NCBI RefSeq assembly: GCF_018324385.1
Contig: NZ_AP019536.1
Span: 744,001-808,000, forward strand
Origin: Ferrigenium kumadai
GTDB taxonomy: Bacteria; Pseudomonadota; Gammaproteobacteria; Burkholderiales; Gallionellaceae
Direction of reading: 5' to 3'
Length of the DNA stretch: 64,000 nt
Part shown: positions 37,419 through 48,792 of the stretch, piece after piece
How the letters are laid out: each line of letters opens with the position of its first letter
Numbering within the stretch: the first letter of the stretch is position 1
Translations under genes and position numbers: made by a program
The notes under the pieces: generated by a model
Database searches by the model: none
The model's input: the letters and a program-made list of their open reading frames with translations, nothing else
Told to the model about the DNA's origin: nothing

Positions 37419-38672
37419 ATGGCAGAGATAAAAAATTACACCATGAACTTCGGGCCGCAGCACCCCTCGGCGCACGGCGTGTTGCGTCTGGTGCTGGAGC
37501 TGGACGGCGAAGTCATCGAGCGCGCCGACCCACACATCGGTCTGCTGCATCGCGGCACCGAGAAGCTCGCCGAGCACAAGACCTATCTGCAATCCGTGCC
37601 GTACATGGACCGCCTCGACTATGTGTCGATGATGAGCAACGAGCACGCCTACGTGATGGCGATCGAGAAGCTGGCCGGCCTCGACGTGCCGTTGCGCGCG
37701 CAGTACATCCGGGTTATGTTCGACGAGGTTACCCGCGTGTTGAACCACCTGCTGTGGCTGGGTGCGCACGCGCTGGATATCGGCGCGATGACGGTGTTCC
37801 TGTATGCCTTCCGCGAGCGCGAAGACCTGTTCGATGCCTATGAGGCGGTGTCCGGTGCACGCATGCACGCGGCATATTACCGTCCGGGCGGCGTTTACCG
37901 CGACCTGCCGGACACGATGCCGCAGTACCAGGCATCCAAGATCCACAATGCTGCAGCAGTGAAGAAGCTGAACGAGAATCGCCAGGGTTCGCTGCTCGAT
38001 TTCCTCGAGGACTTCACCAATCGCTTCCCGGCCTACGTGGACGAATATGAGACGCTGCTGACCGACAACCGCATCTGGAAGCAGCGTACCGTCGGCATCG
38101 GCGTGGTGTCGCCGGAGCGCGCGCTGGCGCTGGGCTTCACCGGCCCGATGCTGCGCGGTTCCGGCATCGAGTGGGACTTGCGCAAGAAGCAGCCCTACGA
38201 AGTGTACGACCAGCTCGATTTCGACATCCCGGTCGGCACCAACGGCGACTCCTACGACCGTTACCTGGTTCGCGTCGAAGAGATGCGCCAGGCTAATCGC
38301 ATCATCAAGCAGTGCATCACCTGGCTGCGCCAGAATCCCGGCCCGGTGATGTCGGGCAATCTCAAGTTCTCTCCGCCCAAGCGCGAGGCGATGAAGCAGA
38401 ACATGGAAGAACTGATCCACCACTTCAAGCTGTTCTCCGAGGGCATGCACATGCCGGTCGGCGAGGCCTATGCCGCGGTGGAGCATCCCAAGGGCGAGTT
38501 CGGCATCTACCTGGTTTCCGACGGTGCGAACAAGCCTTATCGCATGAAGATCCGCGCCCCCGGCTTTGCCCATATGGCGGCGCTGGACGAGATGTGCCGC
38601 GGCCACATGATCGCCGACGTGGTGACCATCATCGGCACGCAGGACATCGTTTTTGGAGAGGTGGACCGCTGA
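37419..38672 (+). CDS. nuoD: NADH-quinone oxidoreductase subunit D
   Basis: 417 residues. [21 protein letters not shown] opens the fold, with the quinone-site His in the HPSAHG loop; [17 protein letters not shown] and [16 protein letters not shown] are typical, and it ends with the [11 protein letters not shown] motif. It shapes the quinone-binding pocket together with NuoB. Its stop overlaps the nuoE ATG (TGATG). Confidence 0.98.
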   Translation: MAEIKNYTMNFGPQHPSAHGVLRLVLELDGEVIERADPHIGLLHRGTEKLAEHKTYLQSVPYMDRLDYVSMMSNEHAYVMAIEKLAGLDVPLRAQYIRVMFDEVTRVLNHLLWLGAHALDIGAMTVFLYAFREREDLFDAYEAVSGARMHAAYYRPGGVYRDLPDTMPQYQASKIHNAAAVKKLNENRQGSLLDFLEDFTNRFPAYVDEYETLLTDNRIWKQRTVGIGVVSPERALALGFTGPMLRGSGIEWDLRKKQPYEVYDQLDFDIPVGTNGDSYDRYLVRVEEMRQANRIIKQCITWLRQNPGPVMSGNLKFSPPKREAMKQNMEELIHHFKLFSEGMHMPVGEAYAAVEHPKGEFGIYLVSDGANKPYRMKIRAPGFAHMAALDEMCRGHMIADVVTIIGTQDIVFGEVDR

Positions 38673-39151
38673 TGTTATCCGAACAAATACAAGCGCAGAT
38701 CAACCGCGAGTTGAAGAAATATCCGGCGGACCAGAAGCAGTCCGCGGTGATGGCCGCCTTGCGTTTCGTGCAGGACGAAAAGGGCTGGATATCCAACGGC
38801 GACATGGCCGATGTCGCAGATTACCTCGGCATGCCGAAGATCGCGGTGTACGAGGTGGCGACCTTCTACCACATGTACAACCTCAAGCCGATGGGCAAGC
38901 ACACCATCACCGTGTGTACCAACCTGTCCTGCACCCTGTGCGGTGCGCTGGATACCGTGGCCTATATCGAGTCCAAACTGGGCATCAAGCTGGGCGAAGT
39001 CACGGCTGACGGCAAGTTCGGCCTGCGCGAGGGCGAGTGCATGGGGGCGTGCAAGGATGCGCCGCTGCTTACCCTGAACAACAAGAAGATCTGCAGCCGC
39101 ATGACCCAGGAAAAGATCGATCAAATTTTGGCGGAGCTGGACAAATCATGA
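38672..39151 (+). CDS. nuoE: NADH-quinone oxidoreductase subunit E
   Basis: 159 residues. The N1a [2Fe-2S] ligands are Cys82, Cys87, Cys123 and Cys127 (VCTNLSC and GECMGAC). [19 protein letters not shown] matches the 24-kDa subunit. The start is the ATG overlapping the nuoD stop. The gene overlaps nuoF by 4 bp (ATGA). Confidence 0.98.
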   Translation: MLSEQIQAQINRELKKYPADQKQSAVMAALRFVQDEKGWISNGDMADVADYLGMPKIAVYEVATFYHMYNLKPMGKHTITVCTNLSCTLCGALDTVAYIESKLGIKLGEVTADGKFGLREGECMGACKDAPLLTLNNKKICSRMTQEKIDQILAELDKS

Positions 39152-40413
39152 GAGGCCCGGTCATTTACACCACGATGGATTTCGACCAGCCGTGGACGCT
39201 GGAGAACTATCTCAAGGTCGGCGGTTACCAGGCACTGCGCAAGGTGCTGACCGAGAAGATTTCTCCCGATACCATCATCGCCGAGGTCAAGCAGTCGGCG
39301 TTGCGCGGACGCGGAGGCGCGGGCTTCCCGACAGGCCTGAAGTGGAGCTTCATGCCCAAAAATTACGAGGGCGACAAGTACATCGTCTGTAATTCCGACG
39401 AGGGCGAGCCGGGCACCTGCAAGGACTGGGACATCCTGCTGTACAACCCGCACCTGCTGATCGAAGGCATGGCCATCGCCGCCTACACGATGGGGGTGAA
39501 GACCGGTTACAACTACATCCACGGCGAGATATTCGAAGCCTACGAGCGCATGGAAGAGGCCTGTGAACTGGCGCGCGCCGCCGGTTACCTCGGCGACAAC
39601 ATCTTCGGCTCGGGCTTCAGCTTCGACCTGCATAACCACCTCGGTTACGGCGCCTACATCTGCGGCGAAGAGACCGCGCTGCTGGAATCCATCGAGGGCA
39701 AGAAAGGCCAACCGCGCTTCAAGCCGCCGTTCCCGGCGAGCTTCGGCCTGTACGGCAAGCCGACCACCATCAATAACACCGAGACCTTCGCCAGCATCCC
39801 GTACATCATCAATAACGGCGGACAGAAGTTCCTGGAGCTGGGCAAGCCCAACAACGGCGGCACCAAGCTGTTCTCGGTATCCGGCCACGTGAACAACCCC
39901 GGCAACTTCGAAGTGCCGATGGGCACGCCGTTCAGCGAACTGCTGAAGATGGCGGGCGGCGTGCGCAACGGCCACAAGCTCAAGGCGGTGATCCCCGGCG
40001 GTTCTTCGATGCCGGTGCTGCCAGGCGAGATCATGATGGACGTGACCATGGATTACGACTCCATCGCCAAGGCGGGCTCCGGCCTGGGCAGCGGCGCGGT
40101 GATCGTGATGGACGAGACGACCTGCATGGTGCGAGCGCTGGAGCGTCTGTCCTATTTCTACTACGAGGAGTCCTGCGGCCAGTGCACGCCCTGCCGCGAA
40201 GGCACCGGCTGGCTGTATCGAATCGTGCACCGCATCGAGCACGGCGAGGGCAAGCCGGAAGACCTGGACCTGTTGCTGAGCATCGGCGAGAACATCGCCG
40301 GCCGCACGATCTGTGCGCTGGGCGAAGCCGCAGTCTGGCCGGTGCAGGGCATGCTCAGGCATTTCCGCGACGAATTCGAATATCACATCGAACACAAGCG
40401 CTGCTTGGTGTAA
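39148..40413 (+). CDS. nuoF: NADH-quinone oxidoreductase subunit F
   Basis: 421 residues. The FMN/NADH region is [19 protein letters not shown] and [12 protein letters not shown], with the second Gly-rich part [18 protein letters not shown]3 cluster ligands are Cys343, Cys346, Cys349 ([13 protein letters not shown]) and Cys389. It takes electrons from NADH. The start at 39148 overlaps nuoE; an ATG at 39175 (MDFDQPW) is an alternative. Confidence 0.98.
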   Translation: MRGPVIYTTMDFDQPWTLENYLKVGGYQALRKVLTEKISPDTIIAEVKQSALRGRGGAGFPTGLKWSFMPKNYEGDKYIVCNSDEGEPGTCKDWDILLYNPHLLIEGMAIAAYTMGVKTGYNYIHGEIFEAYERMEEACELARAAGYLGDNIFGSGFSFDLHNHLGYGAYICGEETALLESIEGKKGQPRFKPPFPASFGLYGKPTTINNTETFASIPYIINNGGQKFLELGKPNNGGTKLFSVSGHVNNPGNFEVPMGTPFSELLKMAGGVRNGHKLKAVIPGGSSMPVLPGEIMMDVTMDYDSIAKAGSGLGSGAVIVMDETTCMVRALERLSYFYYEESCGQCTPCREGTGWLYRIVHRIEHGEGKPEDLDLLLSIGENIAGRTICALGEAAVWPVQGMLRHFRDEFEYHIEHKRCLV

Positions 40414-40427
40414 GGGTGAGGTGAGCA

Positions 40428-42749
40428 ATGATCAATATCGAAATTGATGGCAAGTCAGTAGAGACCGAGCGCGGTTCCACGGTCATGGATGCGGCGCGCA
40501 AGGCCGGTGTCTATATCCCACATTTCTGCTACCACAAGAAACTGTCCATCGCGGCCAACTGCCGCATGTGCCTGATCGAAGTGGAGAAGGCGCCCAAGCC
40601 GTTGCCGGCCTGTGCGACGCCGGCCGCGGAAGGCATGAAGGTGAAGACGCATTCCGAGATGGCGGTCAAGGCGCAGAAGGGCGTGATGGAGTTCCTGCTC
40701 GTCAACCATCCTCTGGATTGCCCGATCTGCGACCAGGGCGGCGAATGCATGCTGCAGGATGTGGCGGTGGGGTACGGCGGATCCGCCTCGCGTTACAACG
40801 AAGAAAAGCGCGTGGTGGAACACAAGGACGTCGGCGTGCTGATCTCTACCGAAGAGATGAGTCGCTGCATCCAGTGCACCCGCTGCGTGCGTTTCGGCCA
40901 GGAGATCGCCGGCGTGATGGAACTGGGCATGGCCTTCCGCGGCGAGCACGCCGAGATCATGTCGTTCGTGGATAGCACGGTGGATTCCGAACTGTCCGGC
41001 AACATGATCGACCTGTGCCCGGTCGGCGCGCTGACCAGCAAGCCGTTCCGCTACAAGGCGCGCAGCTGGGAGCTGTCGCGACGCCGCTCGGTCAGCCCGC
41101 ACGACGCCTTGGGTTCCAATCTGGCGGTGAACGTGAGGGACAACAAGGTGTTCCGCGTTCTGCCGATCGAGAACGAAGAGATCAACGAGTGCTGGCTGTC
41201 CGACAAGGACCGCTTCAGCTATGAAGGTCTGAATTCGCCCGAGCGACTGACCAAGCCGATGCTCAAGCAGGACGGCAAGTGGATCGAAGTCGAATGGCAA
41301 GCTGCGCTGGAGTATGTGGCGAACGGTCTGCGCCAGGTCGCCAATGGCGCCGGGGCCGACCACATCGCCGCGCTGGCAACGCCGCACAGCACGCTGGAAG
41401 AGCTCTATCTGTTGCAGAAACTGATGCGCGGCGTGGGCAGCGGCAACGTCGATTTCCGTCTGCGCCAGTCCGACTTCAGCGCGGACGGCAAGCAGGCCGG
41501 CGCGCCGTGGCTGGGCATGCCCGTTGCAGAGATCGAATCTCGCGACCGCCTGCTGGTCGTCGGCAGCTTCCTGCGCAAGGATCATCCGCTGCTGGCACAC
41601 CGCGTGCGCCAGGCAGTCAAGAAGGGCGCGCAAGCCAATATCGTGCACTCGAGCGATGACGACCTGCTGATGCCGGTGGCCAACAAGGCCATCGCCGCGC
41701 CGAGCGAACTGGTCAACGTGATGGCGCAGATCCTGAAGGCGCTTGCGGCCGAGAAGCAGGGCAGCGCGCAGGGCGTCGAGAACGTCACGGTCGGCAGCGA
41801 GGCTGCCGCCATCGCGAAGAGCCTGGCGAGCGGCGAACGCGTCGCGGTGCTGCTCGGCAACTTCGCGCAACAACACCCGCAAGCTTCACAACTCGCCGTG
41901 CTGGCCGAAAAGATCGCCGCGCTGTGCGGCGGCAAGTTCGGCTTCCTCGGCGAGGCGGCGAACAGCGTCGGCGGCTATCTCGCCGGTGCCGTGCCCGGCG
42001 CGAAGGGCATGAATGCCGCGCAGATGCTGGCTTCCCCGCGCAAGGCCTATGTGCTGCTGAACGTCGAGCCGGAACTGGATTGCGCCAACCCGCAGCAGGC
42101 GATGGCCGCGATGCAGGCCGCCGATCTCGTGGTGGCGATGTCCGCATTCAAGCATCACGCGACGGAATACGCCGACGTGCTGCTGCCCATCGCTCCGTTC
42201 ACCGAGACCTCCGGCACCTTCGTGAGTACCGAAGGCCGCTCGCAAAGCTTCAAGGGTGCGGTCAAGCCGCTGGGCGATACCCGTCCGGCCTGGAAGGTGC
42301 TGCGCGTGCTGGGCAACCTGCTCGGCGTGCAGGGTTTCGATTACGACTCCAGCGAAGCAGTGCGCGACGAAGCGATCGCCGCGCAGGGCAAGCTGGACAA
42401 CCATCTGGATGTCGCGCTGCAAGGCGTAGCGGGCGGGGCAGCACAAGGCACGCAGCGCGTGGCCGATGTGCCGCTGTACTCCGCCGATGCACTGGTGCGC
42501 CGCGCCGCTTCGCTGCAAAAGACCCGCGATGCGGCAACACCCACTGTGGCGATGCGCGGCAGCGAGCTGCAGAAGCTGAGCGTGCAACCGGGCGACACCG
42601 TGAAGGTGACGCAGGGCAACGCCAGCGTGCGCCTCGTGGCACGCGCGGATGACGGACTGCCCGTCGGTGTGGCGCGCGTCGCGGCCGGCCATGCAACTAC
42701 GGCGGAACTGGGTGCGATGTTTGGAACGATTACAGTGGAGCGCGCATGA
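40428..42749 (+). CDS. nuoG: NADH-quinone oxidoreductase subunit G
   Basis: 773 residues. N1b ligands Cys34, Cys45, Cys48, Cys62; N5 ligands His94, Cys98, Cys101, Cys107; N4 ligands Cys147, Cys150, Cys153, Cys197 are all visible. The extra N7 motif of some bacteria was not seen. A molybdopterin-oxidoreductase-like domain (about 220-690) without catalytic role follows. The C-terminal third is Ala-rich. It overlaps nuoH by 4 bp. Confidence 0.97.
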   Translation: MINIEIDGKSVETERGSTVMDAARKAGVYIPHFCYHKKLSIAANCRMCLIEVEKAPKPLPACATPAAEGMKVKTHSEMAVKAQKGVMEFLLVNHPLDCPICDQGGECMLQDVAVGYGGSASRYNEEKRVVEHKDVGVLISTEEMSRCIQCTRCVRFGQEIAGVMELGMAFRGEHAEIMSFVDSTVDSELSGNMIDLCPVGALTSKPFRYKARSWELSRRRSVSPHDALGSNLAVNVRDNKVFRVLPIENEEINECWLSDKDRFSYEGLNSPERLTKPMLKQDGKWIEVEWQAALEYVANGLRQVANGAGADHIAALATPHSTLEELYLLQKLMRGVGSGNVDFRLRQSDFSADGKQAGAPWLGMPVAEIESRDRLLVVGSFLRKDHPLLAHRVRQAVKKGAQANIVHSSDDDLLMPVANKAIAAPSELVNVMAQILKALAAEKQGSAQGVENVTVGSEAAAIAKSLASGERVAVLLGNFAQQHPQASQLAVLAEKIAALCGGKFGFLGEAANSVGGYLAGAVPGAKGMNAAQMLASPRKAYVLLNVEPELDCANPQQAMAAMQAADLVVAMSAFKHHATEYADVLLPIAPFTETSGTFVSTEGRSQSFKGAVKPLGDTRPAWKVLRVLGNLLGVQGFDYDSSEAVRDEAIAAQGKLDNHLDVALQGVAGGAAQGTQRVADVPLYSADALVRRAASLQKTRDAATPTVAMRGSELQKLSVQPGDTVKVTQGNASVRLVARADDGLPVGVARVAAGHATTAELGAMFGTITVERA

Positions 42750-43786
42750 TGGAATTGCTGCAAATCCTGGAACAGACGGGACTAGACCTGCTCGGCCCGG
42801 CTTGGTTGCCGGTCTGGACCGTGGTGAAGATCCTGGCCATCGTGGTGCCTATCATGCTCTCCGTGGCATACCTGACACTGGCCGAACGCTGGGTCATCGC
42901 CTGGATGCAGGTGCGCATCGGTCCGAACCGCGTCGGTTATTTCGGTTTGCTGCAACCGATCGCCGACGGCGTGAAGCTGCTGTTCAAGGAAATCATCGTC
43001 CCGAGCAGTTCGAACAAGGCCTTGTTCGTCCTCGCGCCGATCATGGCGCTGGCCCCGTCGCTGGCGGCCTGGGCGGTAGTGCCGTTCAGCGACGGTATGG
43101 TGCTGTCCAACGTCAACGCCGGCCTGTTGTATATCCTCGCGCTGACTTCGCTCTCGGTGTACGGCATCATCATCGCGGGCTGGGCTTCCAACTCCAAGTA
43201 CGCCTTCCTCGGCGCGGTGCGTTCCGCGGCGCAGATCGTGTCCTACGAGATCGCCATGGGCTTCGCGCTGGTGTGTGTGCTGCTGGCCTCGCAAAGCATG
43301 AACCTGGGCGACATCGTGAATGGTCAGAAGGGCGGCTACGGCCTGCTGAACTGGTATCTGATCCCGCTGTTCCCGATGTTCCTGGTGTACGTGATCTCCG
43401 GCGTGGCCGAGACCAACCGCGCGCCGTTCGACATGGCCGAGGGCGAGTCCGAGATCGTTGCCGGCTTCCACGTGGAATATTCCGGCATGGCGTTCGCGCT
43501 GTTCTTCCTGGCCGAATACGCCAACATGATCTTGGTCTCCTTCCTGACCTCGATCATGTTCCTGGGCGGCTGGCTGTCGCCGGTGCCGTTCCTGCCGGAC
43601 AGCTTCGTCTGGCTGCTGGCCAAGGTTTCTTTCATCCTGTTCCTGTTCCTGTGGTTCCGCGCGACCTTCCCGCGTTACCGCTATGACCAGCTCATGCGTC
43701 TGGGCTGGAAAGTGTTCATCCCGCTGACCATCGTGTGGGTGGTCGTGGTTGCCGCGTGGATGCAGACGCCGCTCTGGGTCTGGTAA
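42746..43786 (+). CDS. nuoH: NADH-quinone oxidoreductase subunit H
   Basis: 346 residues, eight membrane segments. [37 protein letters not shown] sequence (about 51-83) and [26 protein letters not shown] are the quinone-channel and E-channel signatures. It links the peripheral and membrane arms and lines the quinone cavity. Confidence 0.98.
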   Translation: MMELLQILEQTGLDLLGPAWLPVWTVVKILAIVVPIMLSVAYLTLAERWVIAWMQVRIGPNRVGYFGLLQPIADGVKLLFKEIIVPSSSNKALFVLAPIMALAPSLAAWAVVPFSDGMVLSNVNAGLLYILALTSLSVYGIIIAGWASNSKYAFLGAVRSAAQIVSYEIAMGFALVCVLLASQSMNLGDIVNGQKGGYGLLNWYLIPLFPMFLVYVISGVAETNRAPFDMAEGESEIVAGFHVEYSGMAFALFFLAEYANMILVSFLTSIMFLGGWLSPVPFLPDSFVWLLAKVSFILFLFLWFRATFPRYRYDQLMRLGWKVFIPLTIVWVVVVAAWMQTPLWVW

Positions 43787-43804
43787 GGGGCGGAGGAGAA
43801 GAAT

Positions 43805-44293
43805 ATGCAAGCTATCAAGAATTTCTTTAAGACGTTTTTGCTGTACGAGTTGGTCAAGGGCATGGCCCTGACCGGGCGCTACTTCTTTGCGCGCAAGATC
43901 ACCGTGCAGTTCCCCGAAGAGAAGACTCCGCAGAGCTTCCGCTTCCGCGGCCTGCACGCCCAGCGTCGCTACGCCAATGGCGAAGAGCGCTGCATCGGCT
44001 GCAAGCTGTGCGAAGCGGTGTGCCCCGCGCTGGCGATCAAGATCGAAGTGGCGGAGCGCGAGGACGGCACGCGCCGCACCACGCAATACGACATCGACCT
44101 GTTCAAGTGCATCTTCTGCGGTTTCTGTGAGGAATCCTGCCCAGTGGACGCCATCGTCGAGACTCGCGTGCTCGAGTACCACGGCGAGAAGCGCGGCGAC
44201 CTGTACTACACCAAGGCCATGCTGCTGGCGAACGGCGACAAGCATGAAGAGCAGATCGCCAAAGACCGTGCGGCGGATGCCAAGTACCGATAA
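43805..44293 (+). CDS. nuoI: NADH-quinone oxidoreductase subunit I
   Basis: 162 residues. Two [4Fe-4S] clusters, N6a and N6b: Cys63, Cys66, Cys69, Cys73 ([12 protein letters not shown]) and Cys102, Cys105, Cys108, Cys112 ([12 protein letters not shown]). The [18 protein letters not shown] lead-in is standard. GGAGGAGAAG precedes the ATG. Confidence 0.98.
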   Translation: MQAIKNFFKTFLLYELVKGMALTGRYFFARKITVQFPEEKTPQSFRFRGLHAQRRYANGEERCIGCKLCEAVCPALAIKIEVAEREDGTRRTTQYDIDLFKCIFCGFCEESCPVDAIVETRVLEYHGEKRGDLYYTKAMLLANGDKHEEQIAKDRAADAKYR

Positions 44294-44305
44294 GAGGACC
44301 GTCAG

Positions 44306-44917
44306 ATGAATTTCGAAACCATCGTGTTTTATATCTTTGCCGCGCTCACCATATTCGCGGCGCTGCGCGTGATCACCGCGCGCAACCCGGTGCATGCTGT
44401 GCTGTTCCTGGTGCTGGCCTTCATCAGCTCGTCCGGTATCTGGCTGCTGCTGGAAGCCGAGTTCCTCGCTATCACGCTGGTGCTGGTGTACGTCGGGGCC
44501 GTGATGGTGCTGTTCCTGTTCGTGGTGATGATGCTGGACATCAACCTGGTGCGTCTGCGCGAAGGCTTCTGGCGCTGGCTGCCGTTCGGCGCGGCGCTGG
44601 CCGGGCTGATGGCGTTCGAGATGATCTGGGTGCTGGGCTCCACCGAAACGGCCGGCGGCATCCAGGCCGTCAAGCATGCGGCGGATTACAGCAATACCAA
44701 GGAGCTGGGCCGCCTGATCTATACCGATTACGTGTACCCGTTCGAACTGGCTGCGGTGTTGCTGCTGATTGCGATGGTGGCCGCGATCGCGCTGACCCTG
44801 CGTCGACGCAAGGACTCGAAGTCGCAGGTGGTGCCCGACCAGATCGCGGTCAAGAAGGCGGATCGTTTGCGCATCGTGCCCATGAAGGCCGAACGTAAAG
44901 ATTCTGCGACAAACTAA
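44306..44917 (+). CDS. nuoJ: NADH-quinone oxidoreductase subunit J
   Basis: 203 residues, five membrane segments. [55 protein letters not shown] core (about residues 27-77) with the essential Glu and the pi-bulge Tyr. The tail is charged ([12 protein letters not shown]). Confidence 0.97.
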   Translation: MNFETIVFYIFAALTIFAALRVITARNPVHAVLFLVLAFISSSGIWLLLEAEFLAITLVLVYVGAVMVLFLFVVMMLDINLVRLREGFWRWLPFGAALAGLMAFEMIWVLGSTETAGGIQAVKHAADYSNTKELGRLIYTDYVYPFELAAVLLLIAMVAAIALTLRRRKDSKSQVVPDQIAVKKADRLRIVPMKAERKDSATN

Positions 44918-44940
44918 TTCCAGGGAGCGAGAAGAACAAT

Positions 44941-45246
44941 ATGTTGACCCTTTCCCATTATCTGGTGCTCAGTGCCGTGCTGTTTGCGATCAGCGTGGTC
45001 GGCATCTTCCTGAACCGAAAGAACCTGATCGTGCTGCTGATGGCCATCGAAATGATGCTGCTGGCGGTAAACACCAACTTCGTGGCGTTCTCGCATTATC
45101 TGAATGACGCTGCCGGGCAGGTGTTCGTGTTCTTCATCCTGACCGTGGCCGCCGCCGAGGCCGCCATCGGCCTGGCGATCCTGGTGGTGCTGTTCCGTAA
45201 CCTGAACACCATCAACGTTGACGACCTCGATAGCCTGAAGGGGTAA
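44941..45246 (+). CDS. nuoK: NADH-quinone oxidoreductase subunit K
   Basis: 101 residues, three membrane segments. [20 protein letters not shown] carries the proton-path Glu in the second segment, and [17 protein letters not shown] closes the protein with the second conserved Glu. It is the MrpC-like subunit. The stop overlaps a potential upstream nuoL ATG. Confidence 0.98.
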   Translation: MLTLSHYLVLSAVLFAISVVGIFLNRKNLIVLLMAIEMMLLAVNTNFVAFSHYLNDAAGQVFVFFILTVAAAEAAIGLAILVVLFRNLNTINVDDLDSLKG

Positions 45247-45251
45247 TGGGC

Positions 45252-47270
45252 ATGAGTATGCAAAGTCTGTATCTGCTGGTTCCGCTGGCGCCGCTGTTCG
45301 GCGCGATCGCCGCGGGTCTGTTTGGCAAATGGCTGGGCCGCGACTGGTCGCACCGCATCACCATCGCGATGGTGGCGGTGGCATTTGGCGCATCGGTCGA
45401 GATCTTCAACGACGTGCTGGCCGGCAACACCTTCAACGGCCCGGTCTACACATGGCTGACCTCCGGCGACACCAGCTTCCAGGTCGGATTCCTGATCGAC
45501 AAGCTCACCGCCACCATGATGCTGGTGGTGACCTTTGTGTCGCTGATGGTGCATATCTATACCATCGGCTACATGGAAGAAGATCCCGGCTATCAGCGTT
45601 TCTTCAGCTACATCTCGCTGTTCACCTTCTCTATGCTGATGCTGGTGATGGCCAACAACTTCATGCAGCTGTTCTTCGGCTGGGAAGCGGTGGGCCTGGT
45701 GTCTTACCTGCTGATCGGTTTCTGGTACACGCGTCCGACGGCGATCTACGCCAACCTCAAGGCCTTCCTGGTGAACCGCGTCGGCGACTTCGGCTTCCTG
45801 CTCGGCATCGGCTTGGTGCTGATGGTGTTCGGCACGCTGGATTACGCCGCCGTGTTCGCCAGTGCCGCCGCTCATGTGAACGACGTCGCGCCGATCCCCG
45901 GCATGTCGGTGAGCCTGATGTCCGCGATCGGCATCCTGCTGTTCATCGGCGCAATGGGCAAGTCGGCGCAGTTCCCGCTGCATGTGTGGCTGCCCGATTC
46001 GATGGAAGGCCCGACCCCGATCTCCGCGCTGATCCACGCCGCGACCATGGTGACTGCCGGTATCTTCATGGTGGCGCGCATGTCGCCGCTCTATGAACTG
46101 TCCGAGACCGCGCTGTCCTTCATCATGGTCATCGGCGCGATCACCGCGCTGTTCATGGGCTTCCTCGGCATCATCCAGAACGACATCAAGCGCGTGATCG
46201 CCTACTCGACGCTGTCGCAGCTGGGCTACATGACCGTCGCGCTGGGCGCATCGGCCTACTCGGTGGCGATCTTCCACCTGATGACGCACGCCTTCTTCAA
46301 GGCGCTGCTGTTCCTCGGTGCCGGTTCCGTGATCATCGCGATGCACCACGATCAGGACATCCGCAACATGGGCGGCCTGAGGAAATACATGCCGATCACC
46401 TGGATCACCTCGCTGATCGGTTCGCTGGCGCTGATCGGCACGCCGTTCTTCTCCGGCTTCTACTCGAAGGACAGCATCATCGAGGCGGTCGCGCTGTCGA
46501 ACCTGCCGGGTTCCGGTTTCGCCTACTTCGCGGTTGTGGCCGGCGTGTTCGTGACTGCGTTCTATTCGTTCCGTATGTATTTCCTGGTGTTCCATGGCGA
46601 GGAGCGCTTCGGCAAGAACCATCATGACCACCACGGCGACCACGACGACGAGGAAGTATCCTCCGATCATCACCATGGCCTCGCTCACGGCCAGAAGCCG
46701 CACGAGACCCCGTGGGTGGTGTGGCTGCCGCTGGTTCTGCTGGCGGTGCCCTCCGTGCTGATCGGTTACATCGCCATCGAGCCGATGCTCTACGGCGGCT
46801 ATTTCGGCAACGCGATCTTCACCGCCGAACACCACCACGCGATGAACGAGATGCGTGAGGAATTCCACGGCGCGGCCGCCATGGCGCTGCATTCGCTGCT
46901 GACCCTGCCGCTGTGGCTGGCGATTGCCGGTGTAGCAACCTCCTGGTTCTTCTACATGAAGCGTCCGGACATTCCCGCGATGATCCAGAAGAAGTTCCAG
47001 TTCATCTACACCGTGCTGGACAACAAGTACTATTTCGACCGATTCAACGACTGGTTCTTCGCCGGCGGCGCGCGCGGCGCCAGCGGCTTCCTGTGGAAGT
47101 TCGGCGACGTGAAGCTGATCGACGGCCTGATCGTGAACGGCTCGGCGAAGATGGTCGGCATGTTCTCCGGCGTCGTCCGCCGCCTCCAGTCCGGCTATAT
47201 TTATCACTACGCGTTTTCCATGATCATCGGCGTATTCGTGCTGCTGAGTGTGCGCAACTGGTTTGAATAA
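45252..47270 (+). CDS. nuoL: NADH-quinone oxidoreductase subunit L
   Basis: 672 residues, about 16 membrane segments, an antiporter-like proton pump with the long lateral helix at the C-terminus. FFGWEAVGLVSYLLIGFWY and SAQFPLHVWLPDSMEGPTPISALIHAATMVTAG are the pump signatures. The start at 45252 has AAGGGG eight bases upstream; the ATG at 45246 overlaps the nuoK stop with too short a spacing. A His/Asp-rich loop lies at about residues 455-482. Confidence 0.97.
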   Translation: MSMQSLYLLVPLAPLFGAIAAGLFGKWLGRDWSHRITIAMVAVAFGASVEIFNDVLAGNTFNGPVYTWLTSGDTSFQVGFLIDKLTATMMLVVTFVSLMVHIYTIGYMEEDPGYQRFFSYISLFTFSMLMLVMANNFMQLFFGWEAVGLVSYLLIGFWYTRPTAIYANLKAFLVNRVGDFGFLLGIGLVLMVFGTLDYAAVFASAAAHVNDVAPIPGMSVSLMSAIGILLFIGAMGKSAQFPLHVWLPDSMEGPTPISALIHAATMVTAGIFMVARMSPLYELSETALSFIMVIGAITALFMGFLGIIQNDIKRVIAYSTLSQLGYMTVALGASAYSVAIFHLMTHAFFKALLFLGAGSVIIAMHHDQDIRNMGGLRKYMPITWITSLIGSLALIGTPFFSGFYSKDSIIEAVALSNLPGSGFAYFAVVAGVFVTAFYSFRMYFLVFHGEERFGKNHHDHHGDHDDEEVSSDHHHGLAHGQKPHETPWVVWLPLVLLAVPSVLIGYIAIEPMLYGGYFGNAIFTAEHHHAMNEMREEFHGAAAMALHSLLTLPLWLAIAGVATSWFFYMKRPDIPAMIQKKFQFIYTVLDNKYYFDRFNDWFFAGGARGASGFLWKFGDVKLIDGLIVNGSAKMVGMFSGVVRRLQSGYIYHYAFSMIIGVFVLLSVRNWFE

Positions 47271-47281
47271 GGAATGACAGC

Positions 47282-48772
47282 ATGATTTTTGGCTTACCTG
47301 TAATTAGCGTTGCGATCTGGCTGCCGATCATTTTCGGTGTCTTGGTATTGGCCACCGGCGACGACAAGAACGCCCCGCTGGCGCGCATCCTTGCACTGGT
47401 CGGTTCGGTGCTCGGCTTCCTGGTGACGATCCCGCTCTACACCGGCTTCGTGCGCGACACCTCGCAGATGCAGTTCATCGAGATGCACGACTGGATCACC
47501 CGCTTCAACATCCATTACTACCTCGGCGTGGACGGCATCTCGGTGTTGTTCATCCTGCTGACCGCGTTCTTCACGCCCCTCGTGGTGTTGGCCGGCTGGC
47601 AGTCGATCGAGAAGCGCGTCGCGCAGTACATGGCGTCCTTCCTGATCATGTCCGGCATCATGATCGGCGTGTTTGCCGCGCTCGATTCCATCCTGTTCTA
47701 CGTATTCTGGGAAGCCATGCTGATCCCGATGTTCCTGATCATCGGCGTGTGGGGCGGCCCGAACCGCGTGTATGCGGCACTCAAGTTCTTCCTGTACACG
47801 CTCCTCGGCTCGCTGTTGATGCTGGTGGCGCTGATCTACCTGTACAACCAGTCCGGTGGCAGTTTCTCTATCCTGGACTTCCATCAGACCGCGATCCCGA
47901 TGAACGCGCAGATCCTGATCTTCATCGCGTTCTTCTTCGCCTTCGCGGTGAAGGTGCCGATGTTCCCGGTGCACACATGGTTGCCGGACGCCCACGTTGA
48001 AGCGCCCACCGGCGGCTCGGTGGTGCTGGCGGCGATCATGCTGAAGGTGGGTGCCTACGGTTTCCTGCGCTTCTCCATGCCCATCGTGCCGGATGCCAGC
48101 CACCAGCTGGCAGGCGTGATGATCGCGCTGTCGCTGATTGCGGTGGTGTACATCGGCCTGGTGGCGCTGACCCAGAGCGACATGAAGAAGCTGGTGGCGT
48201 ATTCCTCCATCTCGCACATGGGCTTCGTCACGCTGGGCTTCTTCATTTTCAACGCGTACGGTATGGAAGGCGCGCTGCTGCAGATGATCTCGCACGGCTT
48301 CGTGTCCGGCGCGCTGTTCCTGTGCATCGGCGTGCTGTATGACCGCATGCATTCGCGCAAGATCGCCGACTACGGCGGCGTGGTCAACACCATGCCGGTG
48401 TTCGCGGCGTTCTTCATGCTGTTCGCCATGGCCAACAGCGGTCTGCCCGGCACCAGCGGCTTCGTCGGCGAATTCATGGTGATCCTGGGCGCGGTCAAGG
48501 CCAACTTCTGGTACGCCTTCGCTGCCGCGACCACGCTGATCTTCGGCGCGGCCTATACGTTGTGGATGTACAAGCGCGTGATCTTCGGCGCAGTGGCGAA
48601 TCCGCATGTCGCCGAACTGACCGACATGAATCTGCGCGAGAAGCTGATCTTCGCGGTACTAGCGGTCACCGTGCTGGGCATGGGCCTGTACCCGCTGCCG
48701 TTCAGCGAAATCATGCACGTATCGGTGAACGACCTGCTGGTACACGTGGCACGTTCCAAGCTGCCGTTGTAG
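47282..48772 (+). CDS. nuoM: NADH-quinone oxidoreductase subunit M
   Basis: 496 residues, fourteen membrane segments. YVFWEAMLIPMFLIIGVWGG (proton-path Glu) and VPMFPVHTWLPDAHVEAPTGGSVVLA-type sequence identify the antiporter-like subunit M, followed by SDMKKLVAYSSISHMGFVTLG. Second of the three antiporter-like pumps in this operon. Confidence 0.98.
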   Translation: MIFGLPVISVAIWLPIIFGVLVLATGDDKNAPLARILALVGSVLGFLVTIPLYTGFVRDTSQMQFIEMHDWITRFNIHYYLGVDGISVLFILLTAFFTPLVVLAGWQSIEKRVAQYMASFLIMSGIMIGVFAALDSILFYVFWEAMLIPMFLIIGVWGGPNRVYAALKFFLYTLLGSLLMLVALIYLYNQSGGSFSILDFHQTAIPMNAQILIFIAFFFAFAVKVPMFPVHTWLPDAHVEAPTGGSVVLAAIMLKVGAYGFLRFSMPIVPDASHQLAGVMIALSLIAVVYIGLVALTQSDMKKLVAYSSISHMGFVTLGFFIFNAYGMEGALLQMISHGFVSGALFLCIGVLYDRMHSRKIADYGGVVNTMPVFAAFFMLFAMANSGLPGTSGFVGEFMVILGAVKANFWYAFAAATTLIFGAAYTLWMYKRVIFGAVANPHVAELTDMNLREKLIFAVLAVTVLGMGLYPLPFSEIMHVSVNDLLVHVARSKLPL

Positions 48773-48792
48773 GCCGCTGACTTGAGGTGAAT

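Noticed and set aside
45096..47207. Long open frame opposite nuoL (and similar ones opposite nuoM, nuoN, nuoF, nuoG, nuoH-J, pstB-A and dxs)
   Set aside because: Their proteins are rich in His, Arg, Gln and Asp in the way expected of antisense frames over GC-rich membrane genes, and they lie exactly over genes of certain identity.
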